DNA from: Actinacidiphila alni
GTDB lineage: Bacteria > Actinomycetota > Actinomycetes > Streptomycetales > Streptomycetaceae
Assembly: GCF_900112845.1 (NCBI RefSeq)
Contig: NZ_FONG01000002.1
Coordinates: 248,001 to 312,000, forward strand
DNA length: 64,000 nt
Reading direction: 5' to 3'
The notes under the pieces were generated by a model. It searched no databases. It had not been told where the DNA came from and was given only the letters and a program-made list of their open reading frames with translations. The translations under genes and the position numbers were made by a program. Of the stretch, positions 47,415-57,337 are shown one piece after another (position 1 is the first letter of the stretch; every line of letters starts with the position of its first letter).

Positions 47415-47989
47415 TTGTGCACACCCCCCGCTTCGAAGCAGGTTCCCAGCTATCTCTACGTAGTCGTAGTAATAGGGGTTGTGGATACCGTGGATAAGTG
47501 GTTTACCCGCAGGTCAGGCCACGTTTTTTATCCACCGCGCCTGTGGGCGGGGACGGTGGACAACCCGGGGGTCCTGTGGACGGCCGGAAGTTGTGCACAC
47601 CCGATTCACAGGGAGCCCCTGGTTCTCCCCAGCGCTGTCCCCAGAAATACCCAGGTTCTCCCCAGCCCAACCCACCACCTTGGTGTGACGGCTTTCACTC
47701 TTCCGTGCGACCGGACGCGTTGCGTTGCCGAACAGTGGACAGAGATGTGGAGAAACGATCGCATGCTGTGCACAACGGCCCTCAACCTGTGGGCGAGCGG
47801 TGGACAACTCCGCGTACCCCCTTGTGGGTGTCCGCTTCGTCCACAGTCTGTGGATTCGGGTTGCCCACATATCCACACCCTGCTGAGCTGCGCGGACCAC
47901 CCTTGGGACGCCCGGCTTGTGGAGACTTTCTGGACAACTCCGGTGTCCCCAGGGTGTGGACGGCCCATTCGCCACATTCCTGTGGAGAA
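47415..47989. other. oriC: Chromosomal replication origin oriC
   Basis: The 812-bp gap between dnaN and dnaA contains about 18-20 DnaA boxes or near-boxes in both orientations. Examples are TTATCCACC (47528), GGTGGACAA (47555, 47799), TGTGGACGG (47575, 47955), TGTGGAGAA (47746, 47981), TCGTCCACA (47837), TGTGGATTC (47849), ATATCCACA (47869) and repeated TTGTGCACA (47415, 47591, 47767). This density, with most boxes slightly degenerate, is the Streptomyces oriC pattern. An AT-richer stretch lies near 47460-47535. Confidence 0.95.
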
Positions 47990-48020
47990 CTGCCCCTCGG
48001 CGTACGGGAATCGAACAGAG

Positions 48021-48085
48021 CGCGGCGCGCCGGTGGCGCGCCGCGCAACGAGAAGGGCCCCCGGAGCGGTCTCCGGGGGCCCTTC
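48021..48085 (-). terminator. Tandem terminators downstream of dnaA
   Basis: A perfect 15-bp stem (48052-48066 and 48071-48085, loop CGGT) lies 25 bp after the dnaA stop. It is followed in the direction of transcription by a second perfect 11-bp stem (48021-48031 and 48035-48045, loop GGT). They separate dnaA transcription from oriC. Confidence 0.88.
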
Positions 48086-48109
48086 GCCGTGCTGTGCGGC
48101 GGCAGCGGC

Positions 48110-50137
48110 TCAGCTCTTGATGCGGTTGGTCAGCTCCGTCACCTGGTTGTAGATGGAGCGCCGTTCGGCCATCAGCGAGCGGATCTTGCGGTCCGCGTGC
48201 ATGACGGTGGTGTGGTCGCGGCCGCCGAAGAGCGCGCCGATCTTCGGCAGCGACAGGTCCGTCAGCTCGCGGCACAGATACATCGCGATCTGCCGCGCGG
48301 TCACCAGCACCCGGCTGCGCGAGGAGCCGGACAGGTCGTCCACGGCCAGCCCGAAGTAGGCGGCCGTCTCGGCCATGATGGCCGTGCCGCTGATCTCCGG
48401 CACCGAGTCCTCGCCGCCGGGGATCAGGTCCTTGAGCACGATCTCGGTGAGCTGGAGGTCGACCGGCTGCCGGTTGAGGCTGGCGAAGGCGGTGACACGG
48501 ATCAGCGCGCCCTCCAGTTCGCGGATGTTCCGCGAGATCCGGGACGCGATGAACTCCAGTACCTCCGGCGGGGCGTTGAGCTGTTCCTGCACCGCCTTCT
48601 TGCGCAGGATCGCGATCCGGGTCTCCAGCTCGGGCGGCTGGACATCGGTGATCAGGCCCCACTCGAAGCGGTTGCGGAGCCGGTCCTCCAGGGTCACCAG
48701 CTGCTTGGGCGGCCGGTCCGAGGAGAGCACGATCTGCTTGTTGGCGTTGTGCAGGGTGTTGAAGGTGTGGAAGAACTCCTCCTGCGTCGACTCCTTGCTC
48801 GCCAGGAACTGGATGTCGTCGACCAGCAGGATGTCCATGTCCCGGTACCGCTTGCGGAACGCGTCCGCCTTGCCGTCCCGGATCGAGTTGATGAACTCGT
48901 TGGTGAACTCCTCGGAGCTGACGTACCGCACCCGGGTGCCGGGGTACAGGCTCCGCGCGTAGTGCCCGATGGCGTGCAGCAGGTGCGTCTTGCCGAGGCC
49001 GGACTCGCCGTAGATGAACAGCGGGTTGTACGCCTTGGCCGGCGCCTCGGCGACGGCGACGGCCGCCGCGTGCGCGAAGCGGTTGGACGCGCCGATCACA
49101 AAGGTGTCGAAGAGGTACTTCGGATTCAGCCGGGCGGTCGGCTCCACCGCGCCGCCGGAGGACCCGCCCGGTCCCGGGGAGCCGGACATCGCGGTTCCGG
49201 TGTGCGCGGACTGCGCGGGCCGGCCCACGGGATCGGTGTGGCCGGCCGGACCGTCGAGCCGGCCGCCGGGCGACGCGTGCCGTCCCGTCGACTGCGGCCC
49301 CCGCTGGTCCTGGCCGCCCATCCCCGGCTCGTGCCCGCCGCGCCCGGCCTGCTGGTAGCCGCCGGGCTGCGCCGCGTAACCGCCGCTCTGCGGGGACTGC
49401 GGGTACGCCTGGTGCGGTACGACCGGATAGCCGTCGTGCGTGTCCTGGCGGTAGCGGTGGCTCGGCTGCTCCGCGTAGGAATCGCGGTCCTGGAAGCCGT
49501 TGTTCTGCGCGGGCAGGCCCCAGCCGCCGTCGGTACGGGGCGGTTGCCGCCAGCCGTCGTCGCTCTGGCGCGGCGGCCACTCGTCGCCCGGCGCGCCGGG
49601 ACCGGCGTGGCGGCCCTGGCTCTGCTGCTCGGGGTAGGCGCGGCGCATCCGGAGGCCGTCGTCGTCCCGGTCGAGATCCCGGTCACGGTCCCTGTCGCGA
49701 TCACGGTCGCGATCCCTGTCCCGGTCACGGTCACGGTCGTCGAAGCGGTCGTCCCTGAGGTCCGGGCGCCGGTCGTGCTGCTGCTCGTACGGGTCCGGCT
49801 CGTGGTCCTGCGGTCCGCCGGGACCGAGCGGCTGCTCGGCGCGCGGGGCCGGGCCGGGCTCCTGGTCGCCGCCGGACGCGACGGCGATCGCGATGCCCAC
49901 GGCGTGACCGAACTCACGGCTGAGCACCTCGGTGATCAGCGGCAGCAGCCGCCCCTCGAGCACGCTCTTGGCGAATTCATTGGGCGCGGAGAGCACCGCG
50001 GTGCCGGCCACCAGCGCCAGCGGCTGGGTCCGCTTGAGCCACTCCGCGTCCTTGGGCTTGAGGTCCTCGCTGTCCACCAGCAGTTTCTGGAGTACGCGTG
50101 GCCACACTGCGGCAAGATCGGCAGTTACGTCAGCCAC
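48110..50137 (-). CDS. dnaA: Chromosomal replication initiator DnaA
   Basis: 675 aa from GTG 50137, beginning [16 protein letters not shown]. Domain I occupies about residues 1-90. Domain II is a very long disordered linker (about 95-330) with Asp/Arg dipeptide repeats (about 131-157) and Gln/Gly/Pro-rich sequence. Domain III is the AAA+ ATPase with [15 protein letters not shown] and [10 protein letters not shown]. Domain IV has the DnaA-box-binding signature [15 protein letters not shown]. The long domain II is typical of Streptomyces. The promoter region contains DnaA boxes, suggesting autoregulation. Confidence 0.99.
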   Translation of the reverse strand: MADVTADLAAVWPRVLQKLLVDSEDLKPKDAEWLKRTQPLALVAGTAVLSAPNEFAKSVLEGRLLPLITEVLSREFGHAVGIAIAVASGGDQEPGPAPRAEQPLGPGGPQDHEPDPYEQQHDRRPDLRDDRFDDRDRDRDRDRDRDRDRDRDRDLDRDDDGLRMRRAYPEQQSQGRHAGPGAPGDEWPPRQSDDGWRQPPRTDGGWGLPAQNNGFQDRDSYAEQPSHRYRQDTHDGYPVVPHQAYPQSPQSGGYAAQPGGYQQAGRGGHEPGMGGQDQRGPQSTGRHASPGGRLDGPAGHTDPVGRPAQSAHTGTAMSGSPGPGGSSGGAVEPTARLNPKYLFDTFVIGASNRFAHAAAVAVAEAPAKAYNPLFIYGESGLGKTHLLHAIGHYARSLYPGTRVRYVSSEEFTNEFINSIRDGKADAFRKRYRDMDILLVDDIQFLASKESTQEEFFHTFNTLHNANKQIVLSSDRPPKQLVTLEDRLRNRFEWGLITDVQPPELETRIAILRKKAVQEQLNAPPEVLEFIASRISRNIRELEGALIRVTAFASLNRQPVDLQLTEIVLKDLIPGGEDSVPEISGTAIMAETAAYFGLAVDDLSGSSRSRVLVTARQIAMYLCRELTDLSLPKIGALFGGRDHTTVMHADRKIRSLMAERRSIYNQVTELTNRIKS
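49665..49745 (-). repeat. Hexanucleotide-type repeat encoding (Asp-Arg)n in DnaA domain II
   Basis: About 27 codons of alternating Asp and Arg, encoded by 6-bp units such as CGGTCA, CGGTCC and CGATCA, with one Leu interruption. It is in frame and therefore open to length variation. Confidence 0.9.
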
Positions 50138-50515
50138 AGGGCACGCTCTCTCGTCGCTTAGTGGTGCAAGTGCAGACAACTCCCGCGAAAGTGTGGTCCT
50201 GGATTCAGGGCGCGAAGAGTCCGGAGTTCAGCCACGGTAGTCAGGGGGCATGCGTCGTTCAAGTCGTTGTCCACAGGGTGTGTACAAACGCCGAGGCCGC
50301 GACCGCCGGGTTTGACCGGATGGCCTAGCCGCGCGTACCGTATCGAGGTCGAGTTGTCGATGGCTGCTGCCGCCTGCCTACCGATGGGCGAAGGTCTTCC
50401 GGGTCTCCGGGTGATCGTCAAGCGGTGCACCCGACTGGTCCGCGAGTTTCCTCGTGGGCGCACGGTGACAGCCAGGCGACGCCCCGCCGGACACGATTTT
50501 TCCTGGAGCCCCCGA
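50138..50515. promoter_or_regulatory. dnaA-rpmH divergent promoter region with DnaA boxes
   Basis: The 378-bp spacer drives dnaA leftwards and rpmH rightwards. A perfect TTGTCCACA (50267-50275) and, 3 bp on, TGTGTACAA (50279-50287, one mismatch, opposite orientation) form a box pair about 130-150 bp before dnaA. S. coelicolor dnaA is autoregulated through such a pair. GGAG at about 50505 serves rpmH. Confidence 0.75.
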
Positions 50516-50653
50516 GTGAGCAAGCGCACCTTCCAGCCGAACAACCGCCGTCGTGCGAAGACCCACGGCTTCCGTCTGCGTATGCGCACCCGCGCCGGCC
50601 GCGCGATCCTCGCGACCCGCCGCAGCAAGGGCCGCGCCCGCCTGTCCGCCTGA
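50516..50653 (+). CDS. rpmH: 50S ribosomal protein L34
   Basis: 45 aa from GTG 50516: [20 protein letters not shown], then [18 protein letters not shown]. This highly basic protein is unmistakably L34. It heads the rpmH-rnpA-yidD-yidC-jag-rsmG series. Confidence 0.99.
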   Translation: MSKRTFQPNNRRRAKTHGFRLRMRTRAGRAILATRRSKGRARLSA

Positions 50654-50672
50654 TCGTCACAGGTCTCATGCC

Positions 50673-51071
50673 GTGCTGCCCACCGAGAATCGGCTGAGGC
50701 GGCGCCAGGACTTCGGAGCAGCGGTCCGCAAGGGCCGCCGTGCGGGCCGACCGCTGCTGGTGGTCCATCTGCGCGACGACATCACGGACCCGCATGTGCC
50801 AGGGGGGAGCACTCCCCCGGCGCGTGCGGGTTTCGTCGTGAGCAAGGCGGTCGGCGGCGCGGTACAGCGCAATCTGGTCAAGCGCCGACTGCGTCATCTG
50901 GTCCGCGAACGCCTCTCACTGCTGCCCCCCGGTAGCCTGGTAGTCGTACGAGCGCTGCCAGGTGCCGGCAGCGCGGACCATACGGAGCTGGCCCACGACC
51001 TGGACGCCGCGCTCAAGCGGCTGCTGGGTCGCGACACCCAAGGCAGAGCCGAGGGGAGGGTGTCCCGATGA
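50673..51071 (+). CDS. rnpA: Ribonuclease P protein component
   Basis: 132 aa from GTG 50673. The N-terminus [20 protein letters not shown] and the RNR motif block [19 protein letters not shown] are the RnpA signature. It assists the RNase P RNA in cutting tRNA 5' leaders. Its stop overlaps the yidD start (ATGA). Confidence 0.98.
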   Translation: MLPTENRLRRRQDFGAAVRKGRRAGRPLLVVHLRDDITDPHVPGGSTPPARAGFVVSKAVGGAVQRNLVKRRLRHLVRERLSLLPPGSLVVVRALPGAGSADHTELAHDLDAALKRLLGRDTQGRAEGRVSR

Positions 51072-51385
51072 AATACCCGTTCCTGGCACTGATCAAGCTG
51101 TACCAGTGGACGATCAGTCCACTGCTCGGACCGGTGTGCCGGTACTACCCCTCGTGCTCCCACTACGGGTACACGGCCATTGACCGGCACGGCGCGATCA
51201 AGGGCATCGCCCTGACCGCGTGGCGCATCCTGCGCTGCAATCCCTGGTCGCCGGGCGGCGTGGACCATGTCCCGCCGCGCAAGCGGCCACCATGGCACGA
51301 TCGGCTGCGCCGCGCACTGCGGGGCGGCTCCGACGGGCCCGTCACGCCCGAGCCCACCGGACCCTCTCACGCCCAAGGAGCCTGA
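51068..51385 (+). CDS. yidD: Membrane protein insertion efficiency factor YidD
   Basis: 105 aa. The conserved [20 protein letters not shown] and [17 protein letters not shown] motifs are present. The protein is associated with the inner membrane and aids YidC-dependent insertion. It overlaps rnpA and ends 2 bp before yidC. Confidence 0.97.
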   Translation: MKYPFLALIKLYQWTISPLLGPVCRYYPSCSHYGYTAIDRHGAIKGIALTAWRILRCNPWSPGGVDHVPPRKRPPWHDRLRRALRGGSDGPVTPEPTGPSHAQGA

Positions 51386-51387
51386 TC

Positions 51388-52626
51388 GTGGGGATTCTCG
51401 ACCCCCTCTACAAAGCCGTTTCGTGGATCATCATCCAGTTCCACGCGTTCTTCAGCCTGATCTTCGACAAGGACAGCGGCTGGGCGTGGGGCCTGTCCAT
51501 CGTCTCGCTGGTGGTGCTGATCCGGATCTGTCTGATCCCGCTGTTCGTCAAGCAGATCAAGTCGACCCGGAACATGCAGGCGCTCCAGCCGAAGATGAAG
51601 GCGATCCAGGAGCGCTACAAGAACGACAAGCAGCGTCAGTCCGAAGAGATGATGAAGCTGTACAAGGAGACGGGCACCAACCCGCTCTCCTCGTGCCTGC
51701 CGATTCTGGCGCAGTCGCCGTTCTTCTTCTCGCTGTACCACGTGCTCAGCAACATCGCTAAGGGCCACAAGGTCGGCGTGCTGTCCCAGAGCCAGGTGGA
51801 CAGCGCCCGGAACGCGCACATCTTCGGCGCCCCGCTGTCGGCGAAGTTCACCGACGGCGCCGCCAAGGTGCAGGAGCTGGGCGCCTCGCTGACCGATGTG
51901 CGGGTCGTGACGGTCGTGATGATCGTGATGATGTCGGCGTCGCAGTTCTACACGCAGCGCCAGCTGATGACGAAGAACGTGGACATGACGGTGAAGACGC
52001 CGTTCATGCAGCAGCAGAAGATGCTGATGTACGTCTTCCCGCTGATCTTCGCCGTGATGGGCATCAACTTCCCCGTCGGTGTGCTCGTCTACTGGCTGAC
52101 CACCAACGTGTGGACCATGGGCCAGCAGATGTTCGTGATCCGCCGCAACCCGACCCCGGGCAGCCTCGCGTTCAAGCAGCGCCAGGAGCGACTGCGGGCC
52201 AAGGGCAAGCTCGTCGAGCCGCCGGAGGAGGTCGCCGCCAAGGAGGCGGTCGAGGTCGCGCGCGCCAACCGCACCCAGCCCAAGCGGCAGTCGAAGGCCA
52301 AGCGCACCTCGGCCCCGGCCGGCGCCGCCGCGAACAAGCCCGCGGCAGGCAGCGCGAACAAGCCCGCGGCCAACGCCCAGAAGAGCGACTCCGGTACGCA
52401 GAAGCCGGCCGGTGGCTCCCCCCGGGCGGGCGGTGGCGCCCCGCGCGCCGGTGCCCCCCGGGCGGGCGCCCCGAAGGCGAACGGCGGCGGTACGGCCAAC
52501 GGCTCGGGCGGCGGTACGAAGCAGGGCGGCGGCACGGGCAACAAGCAGGGCGGGTCGCCCGGCAAGCAGTCCGGCAACCGGCCGGGTGCCAAGTCGAAGC
52601 CGTCCAACCTGTCGAAGAAGAAGTAA
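51388..52626 (+). CDS. yidC: Membrane protein insertase YidC
   Basis: 412 aa from GTG 51388, with AAGGAG upstream. Membrane helices occur near residues 10-30, 35-60, 95-115, 170-190 and 215-240. The charged loop [20 protein letters not shown], the block [20 protein letters not shown], and a long basic Gly/Ala/Lys tail (about 275-412) typical of actinobacterial YidC are visible. It inserts and folds membrane proteins, alone or with Sec. Confidence 0.97.
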   Translation: MGILDPLYKAVSWIIIQFHAFFSLIFDKDSGWAWGLSIVSLVVLIRICLIPLFVKQIKSTRNMQALQPKMKAIQERYKNDKQRQSEEMMKLYKETGTNPLSSCLPILAQSPFFFSLYHVLSNIAKGHKVGVLSQSQVDSARNAHIFGAPLSAKFTDGAAKVQELGASLTDVRVVTVVMIVMMSASQFYTQRQLMTKNVDMTVKTPFMQQQKMLMYVFPLIFAVMGINFPVGVLVYWLTTNVWTMGQQMFVIRRNPTPGSLAFKQRQERLRAKGKLVEPPEEVAAKEAVEVARANRTQPKRQSKAKRTSAPAGAAANKPAAGSANKPAANAQKSDSGTQKPAGGSPRAGGGAPRAGAPRAGAPKANGGGTANGSGGGTKQGGGTGNKQGGSPGKQSGNRPGAKSKPSNLSKKK

Positions 52627-52639
52627 GAGGAGCCGAGGC

Positions 52640-53158
52640 GTGAGCGACGTCAACACCACCATCGCACCCGAGAGCGGCTCCGCCGCCACCCTGAGCCGGC
52701 TGGAGCAGGAGGGTGAGATCGCCGCCGACTACCTGGAGGGTCTGCTGGACATCGCGGACCTCGACGGCGACATCGACATGGACGTCGAGGGCGAGCGGGC
52801 GTCGGTGTCGATCATCGGCGACAGCGGCACCCGTGACCTCAACAAGCTGGTCGGCCGGGACGGCGAGGTGCTGGAGGCGCTCCAGGAGCTGACCCGGCTC
52901 GCGGTGCACCGGGAGACCGGCGAGCGCAGCCGCCTGATGCTGGACATCGCCGGTTTCCGCGCCCGCAAGCGGGCGGAGCTGGCGCAGCTCGGCGCCAAGG
53001 CGGCGGCGGAGGTCAAGGCCAGCGGCGAACCGGTGAAGCTGGACCCGATGACGCCGTTCGAGCGCAAGGTCGTGCACGACGCGGTGGCCGCTGCGGGCCT
53101 GCGCAGCGAGTCCGAGGGCGAGGAGCCCCAGCGCCGGGTGGTCGTGCTTCCGGTCTGA
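52640..53158 (+). CDS. jag: Jag/KhpB-like RNA-binding protein (KH-R3H)
   Basis: 172 aa from GTG 52640. The KH domain (about 60-110) reads LIGRDGEVLEALQEL as LVGRDGEVLEALQEL. The R3H domain (about 110-160) includes RETGERSRLMLDIAGFRARK and MTPFERKVVHDAVA. No Jag_N domain is present. It is an RNA-binding regulator found after yidC in most Gram-positives. Confidence 0.95.
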   Translation: MSDVNTTIAPESGSAATLSRLEQEGEIAADYLEGLLDIADLDGDIDMDVEGERASVSIIGDSGTRDLNKLVGRDGEVLEALQELTRLAVHRETGERSRLMLDIAGFRARKRAELAQLGAKAAAEVKASGEPVKLDPMTPFERKVVHDAVAAAGLRSESEGEEPQRRVVVLPV

Positions 53159-53184
53159 CCGGATGGTGTTGTGGTAGACGCTTG

Positions 53185-53216
53185 TTCGGCCCCGTCTGTT
53201 CGCAGGCGGGGCCGAA
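53185..53216 (+). terminator. Terminator downstream of jag
   Basis: A perfect 10-bp stem TTCGGCCCCG / CGGGGCCGAA (53185-53194 and 53207-53216) with a 12-nt loop lies 27 bp after the stop. Confidence 0.82.
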
Positions 53217-53337
53217 GCTTGTGAGCCGGATCGTGGCCGTCGACATCGGATCTTGGCCGCGCCGCCGGTGAGCGATCGTGTACGTACGTGTATGCAGGCA
53301 GGTGCCCGGTGGGGTGACCGAGGAAAGGACAGCCGTC

Positions 53338-54075
53338 GTGACGGAGGCAGCAGCGGAGCTTCCCGCGCCGCCCGAGCAGGCCAGGACGGTCTTCGGCGAC
53401 CGGTTCGCCGACGCTCTGCGCTACGCCGAGCTGCTCGCGGACGCCGGGGTGCGCCGCGGCCTGATCGGCCCGCGCGAGGTGCCCCGGCTCTGGGAGCGGC
53501 ACCTGCTGAACTGCGCGGTGCTGTACGAGGTCATCGACGAGGACGTGTCGGTGTGCGATGTCGGCTCGGGTGCCGGCCTGCCCGGCATCCCGCTGGCACT
53601 GACCCGGCCGGACCTCCGGATCACGCTGCTGGAGCCGCTGCTGCGCCGGACGACCTTCCTGGAGGAGGTCGTCAAACTCCTGGGCCTGACCAATGTCACG
53701 GTGGTCCGCGGCCGGGCCGAGGAAATGCTCGGCAAGCTGCCCCCGGTCGACGTGGTGACCGCCCGTGCGGTGGCGCCGCTGGAGCGGCTCGCGGGCTGGG
53801 GTCTGCCGCTGCTGCGCCCGCACGGCGAGATGGCCGTGCTCAAGGGCGACACCGCCCTGGACGAGCTGAAGGCGGCCCGCGCGGCGCTCGACCGGCTGGG
53901 CGCCGTGGACACTTCGGTGGTCCAGGTCGGCGAGGGTGTCGTCGACCCGCTGTCCACGGTCGTACGCGTGGTGGTCGGCGAGAGCCCCGGTGGTGTACGG
54001 GCGGCGACCCGGCGGGCGAAGGCCGCACGGGCGAGCCGTTCCGGCCGTGGCGGAGCCCCGCGCCGTCGGCGCTGA
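53338..54075 (+). CDS. rsmG: 16S rRNA (guanine-N7) methyltransferase RsmG
   Basis: 245 aa from GTG 53338, with AAAGGAC 7 bases upstream; an ATG at 53292 is possible but unsupported. The SAM site [17 protein letters not shown], the family block [11 protein letters not shown] and [12 protein letters not shown] are present. It methylates G527 of 16S rRNA; loss gives low-level streptomycin resistance. The C-terminus is a basic Arg/Ala tail. Confidence 0.97.
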   Translation: MTEAAAELPAPPEQARTVFGDRFADALRYAELLADAGVRRGLIGPREVPRLWERHLLNCAVLYEVIDEDVSVCDVGSGAGLPGIPLALTRPDLRITLLEPLLRRTTFLEEVVKLLGLTNVTVVRGRAEEMLGKLPPVDVVTARAVAPLERLAGWGLPLLRPHGEMAVLKGDTALDELKAARAALDRLGAVDTSVVQVGEGVVDPLSTVVRVVVGESPGGVRAATRRAKAARASRSGRGGAPRRRR

Positions 54076-54158
54076 ATTGCCGCTCTACGCCATACAAACG
54101 GCCAAACAGACATAACCCGGAGTGTCTGCGGAGTTAGCGGACCGGCGCTGTGCATCGT

Positions 54159-54172
54159 GTTCCACGTGAAAC
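54159..54172. other. parS: parS site (GTTCCACGTGAAAC)
   Basis: ParB-binding sequence in the rsmG-parA gap, 163 bp before the parA start chosen here. Near-DnaA boxes (TCATCCACA at 54277) lie between. Confidence 0.93.
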
Positions 54173-54321
54173 GTCGCTCGCTGCTTCCAGGAGTCCTCAG
54201 CCGTGGTCGCGCCGCGGCCGAGGCACGCGCCAACAAGCCCTCCAAGACGGTCCAGTCGGTGGATAGGTTCACACCTTCATCCACAGGCAGCCAAGTCTCG
54301 CTGGTTCATCACCCCTCCGGC

Positions 54322-55446
54322 ATGGCAGGCTCTTCTCATAGCGAGCCTGAAGTCGAGGAGTGTGAGTCCTTGCGGTCCGACGCCAACATCGCGGGACCGA
54401 TGGCCGATCCGGTCCCCGGTCCCCGCACAGCAGAATTTGCCGGGGGCCCCACCGCCGTGCCCCCGGGGTTCGGAGACGGTGTTTCACGTGAAACATTGCC
54501 TCCCATGGATGACACCCCGATCGGCCGTGCCGCACAACTGGCCGTCGAGGCACTGGGACGTGCCGGGGAAGGACTCCCCAGACCACCCCAGACCCGGGTG
54601 ATGGTGGTCGCCAACCAGAAGGGCGGCGTGGGCAAGACCACGACCACCGTCAATCTGGCGGCCTCCCTGGCACTGCACGGCGCCCGGGTACTGGTGATCG
54701 ACCTCGACCCGCAGGGCAACGCCTCCACGGCGCTGGGCATCGACCACCACGCCGAGGTCCCCTCGATCTATGACGTCCTGGTGGAGAGCAAGCCGCTGTC
54801 CGACGTCGTGATGCCGGTCCCCGATGTGGAAGGGCTGTTCTGCGCCCCCGCCACCATCGACCTGGCGGGCGCCGAGATCGAACTGGTCTCGCTGGTCGCC
54901 CGGGAGAGCCGGCTCCAGCGGGCCATCGAGGCGTACGAGCAGCCGCTGGACTATGTCCTGATCGACTGCCCGCCCTCCCTCGGCCTGCTGACCGTCAACG
55001 CCCTGGTGGCCGGCGCCGAGGTGGTCATCCCGATCCAGTGCGAGTACTACGCCCTGGAGGGCCTGGGACAGCTCCTGAAGAACGTGGAGCTGGTCCGCGC
55101 CCACCTCAACCCGAAGCTGCATGTGTCGACGATTCTGCTGACCATGTACGACGGACGGACCCGCCTCGCCTCTCAGGTCGCGGAGGAGGTGCGCACCCAC
55201 TTCGGCAAGGAGGTGCTGCGCACCAGCATCCCGCGGTCCGTCCGGATCTCCGAGGCGCCCAGCTACGGCCAGACCGTACTGACCTATGACCCGGGCTCCA
55301 GCGGCGCGCTGTCGTATCTGGAGGCGGCCCGGGAGATGGCCCTGCGGGGCGTCGAAGCCTCGATCGCCGTCGAGTACGACCCGCAGGGTGAGTACACCCA
55401 GCACGATGAGCACAACCCGCACAGCATGTCGGAGGGGATCCAGTGA
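54322..55446 (+). CDS. parA: ParA chromosome-partitioning ATPase
   Basis: 374 aa from ATG 54322 ([13 protein letters not shown]), the N-terminus I recall for Streptomyces ParA; the ribosome site is weak, and ATG 54505 is another candidate. The deviant Walker [52 protein letters not shown] and [16 protein letters not shown] are diagnostic. It forms filaments or gradients that move ParB-parS complexes, and in Streptomyces it drives segregation during sporulation. A perfect parS lies inside it. It overlaps parB by GTGA. Confidence 0.97.
   Translation: MAGSSHSEPEVEECESLRSDANIAGPMADPVPGPRTAEFAGGPTAVPPGFGDGVSRETLPPMDDTPIGRAAQLAVEALGRAGEGLPRPPQTRVMVVANQKGGVGKTTTTVNLAASLALHGARVLVIDLDPQGNASTALGIDHHAEVPSIYDVLVESKPLSDVVMPVPDVEGLFCAPATIDLAGAEIELVSLVARESRLQRAIEAYEQPLDYVLIDCPPSLGLLTVNALVAGAEVVIPIQCEYYALEGLGQLLKNVELVRAHLNPKLHVSTILLTMYDGRTRLASQVAEEVRTHFGKEVLRTSIPRSVRISEAPSYGQTVLTYDPGSSGALSYLEAAREMALRGVEASIAVEYDPQGEYTQHDEHNPHSMSEGIQ
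54481..54494. other. parS: parS site (perfect GTTTCACGTGAAAC)
   Basis: Perfect 14-bp palindrome within the disordered N-terminal coding region of parA; encodes VSRET. Confidence 0.97.
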
Positions 55447-56540
55447 GTGATCGACGCAGAGGGCTCGGCCGTGGACTCGGCGCGCTGATCCCGGCCGCGC
55501 CGCAGTCGACGGGCACGGCGCCGGGCAGCGCCCCGGTGCTGGCACCGGAACGCGGTGTCGCCGCGGCGAAGGTCGCCGGTCTGGTGGACCGCAGGGTCCC
55601 CGAGCCCGCGCCGCCGGTGGTGGACATCCCTGTTTCACGTGAAACAGAGCCGGACCTCTCCGAGACGAAGGCCCCCGTACCGGGTGCCTACTTCGCGGAG
55701 CTGGAGCTGGACTTCATCACGCCGAACCCGCGCCAGCCGCGTGAGGTCTTCGACGAGGACGCGCTCAATGAACTGATCACCTCCATCAAGGAGGTGGGTC
55801 TGCTCCAGCCGGTCGTCGTCCGTGAGATCGGCAGGAACCGCTTCGAGCTGATCATGGGCGAGCGCCGCTGGCGAGCCTGCCGCGAGGCGGGCCTGGAGCG
55901 GATCCCCGCGATCGTCCGGGCGACCGACGACGAGAAGCTTCTCCTGGACGCCCTCCTGGAGAATCTGCACCGGGCCCAGCTCAACCCGCTGGAGGAGGCC
56001 GCGGCCTACGACCAGCTGCTGCGGGACTTCGCCTGCACCCATGAGCAGTTGGCGGACCGGATCGGCCGCTCCCGCTCGCAGGTCTCCAACACGCTGCGGC
56101 TGCTGAAGCTCTCCGCGCCCGTGCAGCGCCGGGTCGCGGCCGGGGTGATCTCCTTCGGTCACGCGCGGGCGCTGCTCGCGCTGGAGGACGCCGAGGAGCA
56201 GGACAAGCTCGCCCACCGGATCGTCGCCGAGGGACTCTCGGTGCGGGCGATCGAAGAGATCGTGACGCTGATGAACAGCGATCCGAAGCCCTCTCGCAAG
56301 AGCGCGGCGCCGCGGGCCGGCCGCCGGGTCTCCCCGGCACTGACCCACCTCGCCTCGCGGCTGTCCGACCGCTTCGACACCCGGGTGAAGGTGGACCTGG
56401 GCCAGAAGCGCGGGAAGATCACTGTCGAGTTCGCGTCGATAGAGGATCTGGAGCGCATCCTCGGGGCGATGGCCCCGGGCGAGGGCAAGGTGCTGGAGGA
56501 GCCGCTCGACGGAGAACCCGAGGACGACGACGTCGAGTGA
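55443..56540 (+). CDS. parB: ParB chromosome-partitioning CTPase/DNA-binding protein
   Basis: 365 aa from GTG 55443. The N-terminus ([13 protein letters not shown]) is the ParA-contacting region. The CTP-binding ParB motifs [10 protein letters not shown] and [21 protein letters not shown] follow. The parS-reading HTH is [20 protein letters not shown], and the C-terminal dimer domain ends acidic. ParB clamps load at parS and spread. A perfect parS lies inside the gene (55632). Confidence 0.98.
   Translation: MSDRRRGLGRGLGALIPAAPQSTGTAPGSAPVLAPERGVAAAKVAGLVDRRVPEPAPPVVDIPVSRETEPDLSETKAPVPGAYFAELELDFITPNPRQPREVFDEDALNELITSIKEVGLLQPVVVREIGRNRFELIMGERRWRACREAGLERIPAIVRATDDEKLLLDALLENLHRAQLNPLEEAAAYDQLLRDFACTHEQLADRIGRSRSQVSNTLRLLKLSAPVQRRVAAGVISFGHARALLALEDAEEQDKLAHRIVAEGLSVRAIEEIVTLMNSDPKPSRKSAAPRAGRRVSPALTHLASRLSDRFDTRVKVDLGQKRGKITVEFASIEDLERILGAMAPGEGKVLEEPLDGEPEDDDVE
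55632..55645. other. parS: parS site (perfect GTTTCACGTGAAAC)
   Basis: Perfect palindrome in the N-terminal linker-coding part of parB; encodes VSRET. Confidence 0.97.
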
Positions 56541-56547
56541 CGCGGGC

Positions 56548-56573
56548 ACACCCCGGCGTTCGCGCCGGGGTGT
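56548..56573 (+). terminator. Terminator downstream of parB
   Basis: A perfect 11-bp stem ACACCCCGGCG / CGCCGGGGTGT with a TTCG loop begins 8 bp after the parB stop. Confidence 0.9.
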
Positions 56574-56616
56574 CCGTGGGCAGTTCCGGTCACGGCAGAA
56601 ATGGGGTTCAGGCCAC

Positions 56617-57234
56617 ATGGGACGTCGGCTCGCACCGCTCACCCTCGACAATCTGCCGGACATCCCCAGGCCCTGCCGTAAGTGTGTCTTCTGGGAGCTG
56701 GACCCGGTCAGCGGTGAGGCCGCCGTCCAGGCGGGCAAGCCCGAGCTGGAGAAGGAGGCGTGGATCTCCGCGGTCCTCCTGGAGTGGGGCTCCTGCGGCC
56801 GGGTCGTCTATGTCGACGAGGTCCCCGCGGGCTTCGTTCTCTACGCGCCGGCCGCGTATGTGCCGCGTTCCCTGGCCTTCCCCACGAGCCCCGTGGCCGC
56901 GGACGCCGTCCAGCTGATGACCGCCCGGATCCTTCCTGGCTATCAGGGACAGGGCATCGGGCGGGTGCTGGTGCAGACCGTCGCCAAGGATGTGCTCCGC
57001 CGTGGCTTCAAGGCGATCGAGGCGTTCGGTGACGCGAAGTGGACCGCACCCTCGTGCCTGCTGCCCGCCGACCATCTGCTCGCCGTGGGCTTCAAGACGG
57101 TCCGCCACCATCCGCGCTATCCCCGGCTGCGGCTGGAGTTGCGCTCCACGATCTCCTGGAAGGAAGACGTGGAGATGGCGATCGACCGGCTCCTCGGCGC
57201 CGTCCAGAAGGAACCGGCGCTGCGACCGCTCTGA
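56617..57234 (+). CDS. GNAT-family N-acetyltransferase
   Basis: 205 aa. An acetyl-CoA motif A is seen as ARILPGYQGQGIGRVLVQTV, preceded by GFVLYAPAAYVPR. The N-terminus includes CRKCVFWELDP and the C-terminus WKEDVEMAIDRLLG. This form occurs next to parB in other Streptomyces, as I recall. The substrate is unknown. Confidence 0.92.
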   Translation: MGRRLAPLTLDNLPDIPRPCRKCVFWELDPVSGEAAVQAGKPELEKEAWISAVLLEWGSCGRVVYVDEVPAGFVLYAPAAYVPRSLAFPTSPVAADAVQLMTARILPGYQGQGIGRVLVQTVAKDVLRRGFKAIEAFGDAKWTAPSCLLPADHLLAVGFKTVRHHPRYPRLRLELRSTISWKEDVEMAIDRLLGAVQKEPALRPL

Positions 57235-57255
57235 CCGGGCAGTACGACACAGCGA

Positions 57256-57294
57256 AGAGGGCGGCCCCCCGAATGGATCGGGGGGCCGCCCTCT
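57256..57294. terminator. Bidirectional terminator between GNAT and trxA
   Basis: A perfect 17-bp stem (57256-57272 and 57278-57294) with loop ATGGA separates convergent genes; a parS site begins 4 bp later. Confidence 0.92.
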
Positions 57295-57297
57295 GAT

Positions 57298-57311
57298 GTT
57301 CCACGTGGAAC
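57298..57311. other. parS: parS site (GTTCCACGTGGAAC)
   Basis: Perfectly symmetrical variant of parS (both arms GTTCCAC) in the GNAT-trxA gap. Confidence 0.88.
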
Positions 57312-57337
57312 GGCGCAGTCGCGCCGCCGCGGTGTCG

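Noticed and set aside
47498..50161. A long plus-strand frame crossing oriC and antisense to dnaA
   Set aside because: It spans the DnaA boxes and mirrors dnaA; no ribosome site or family resemblance.
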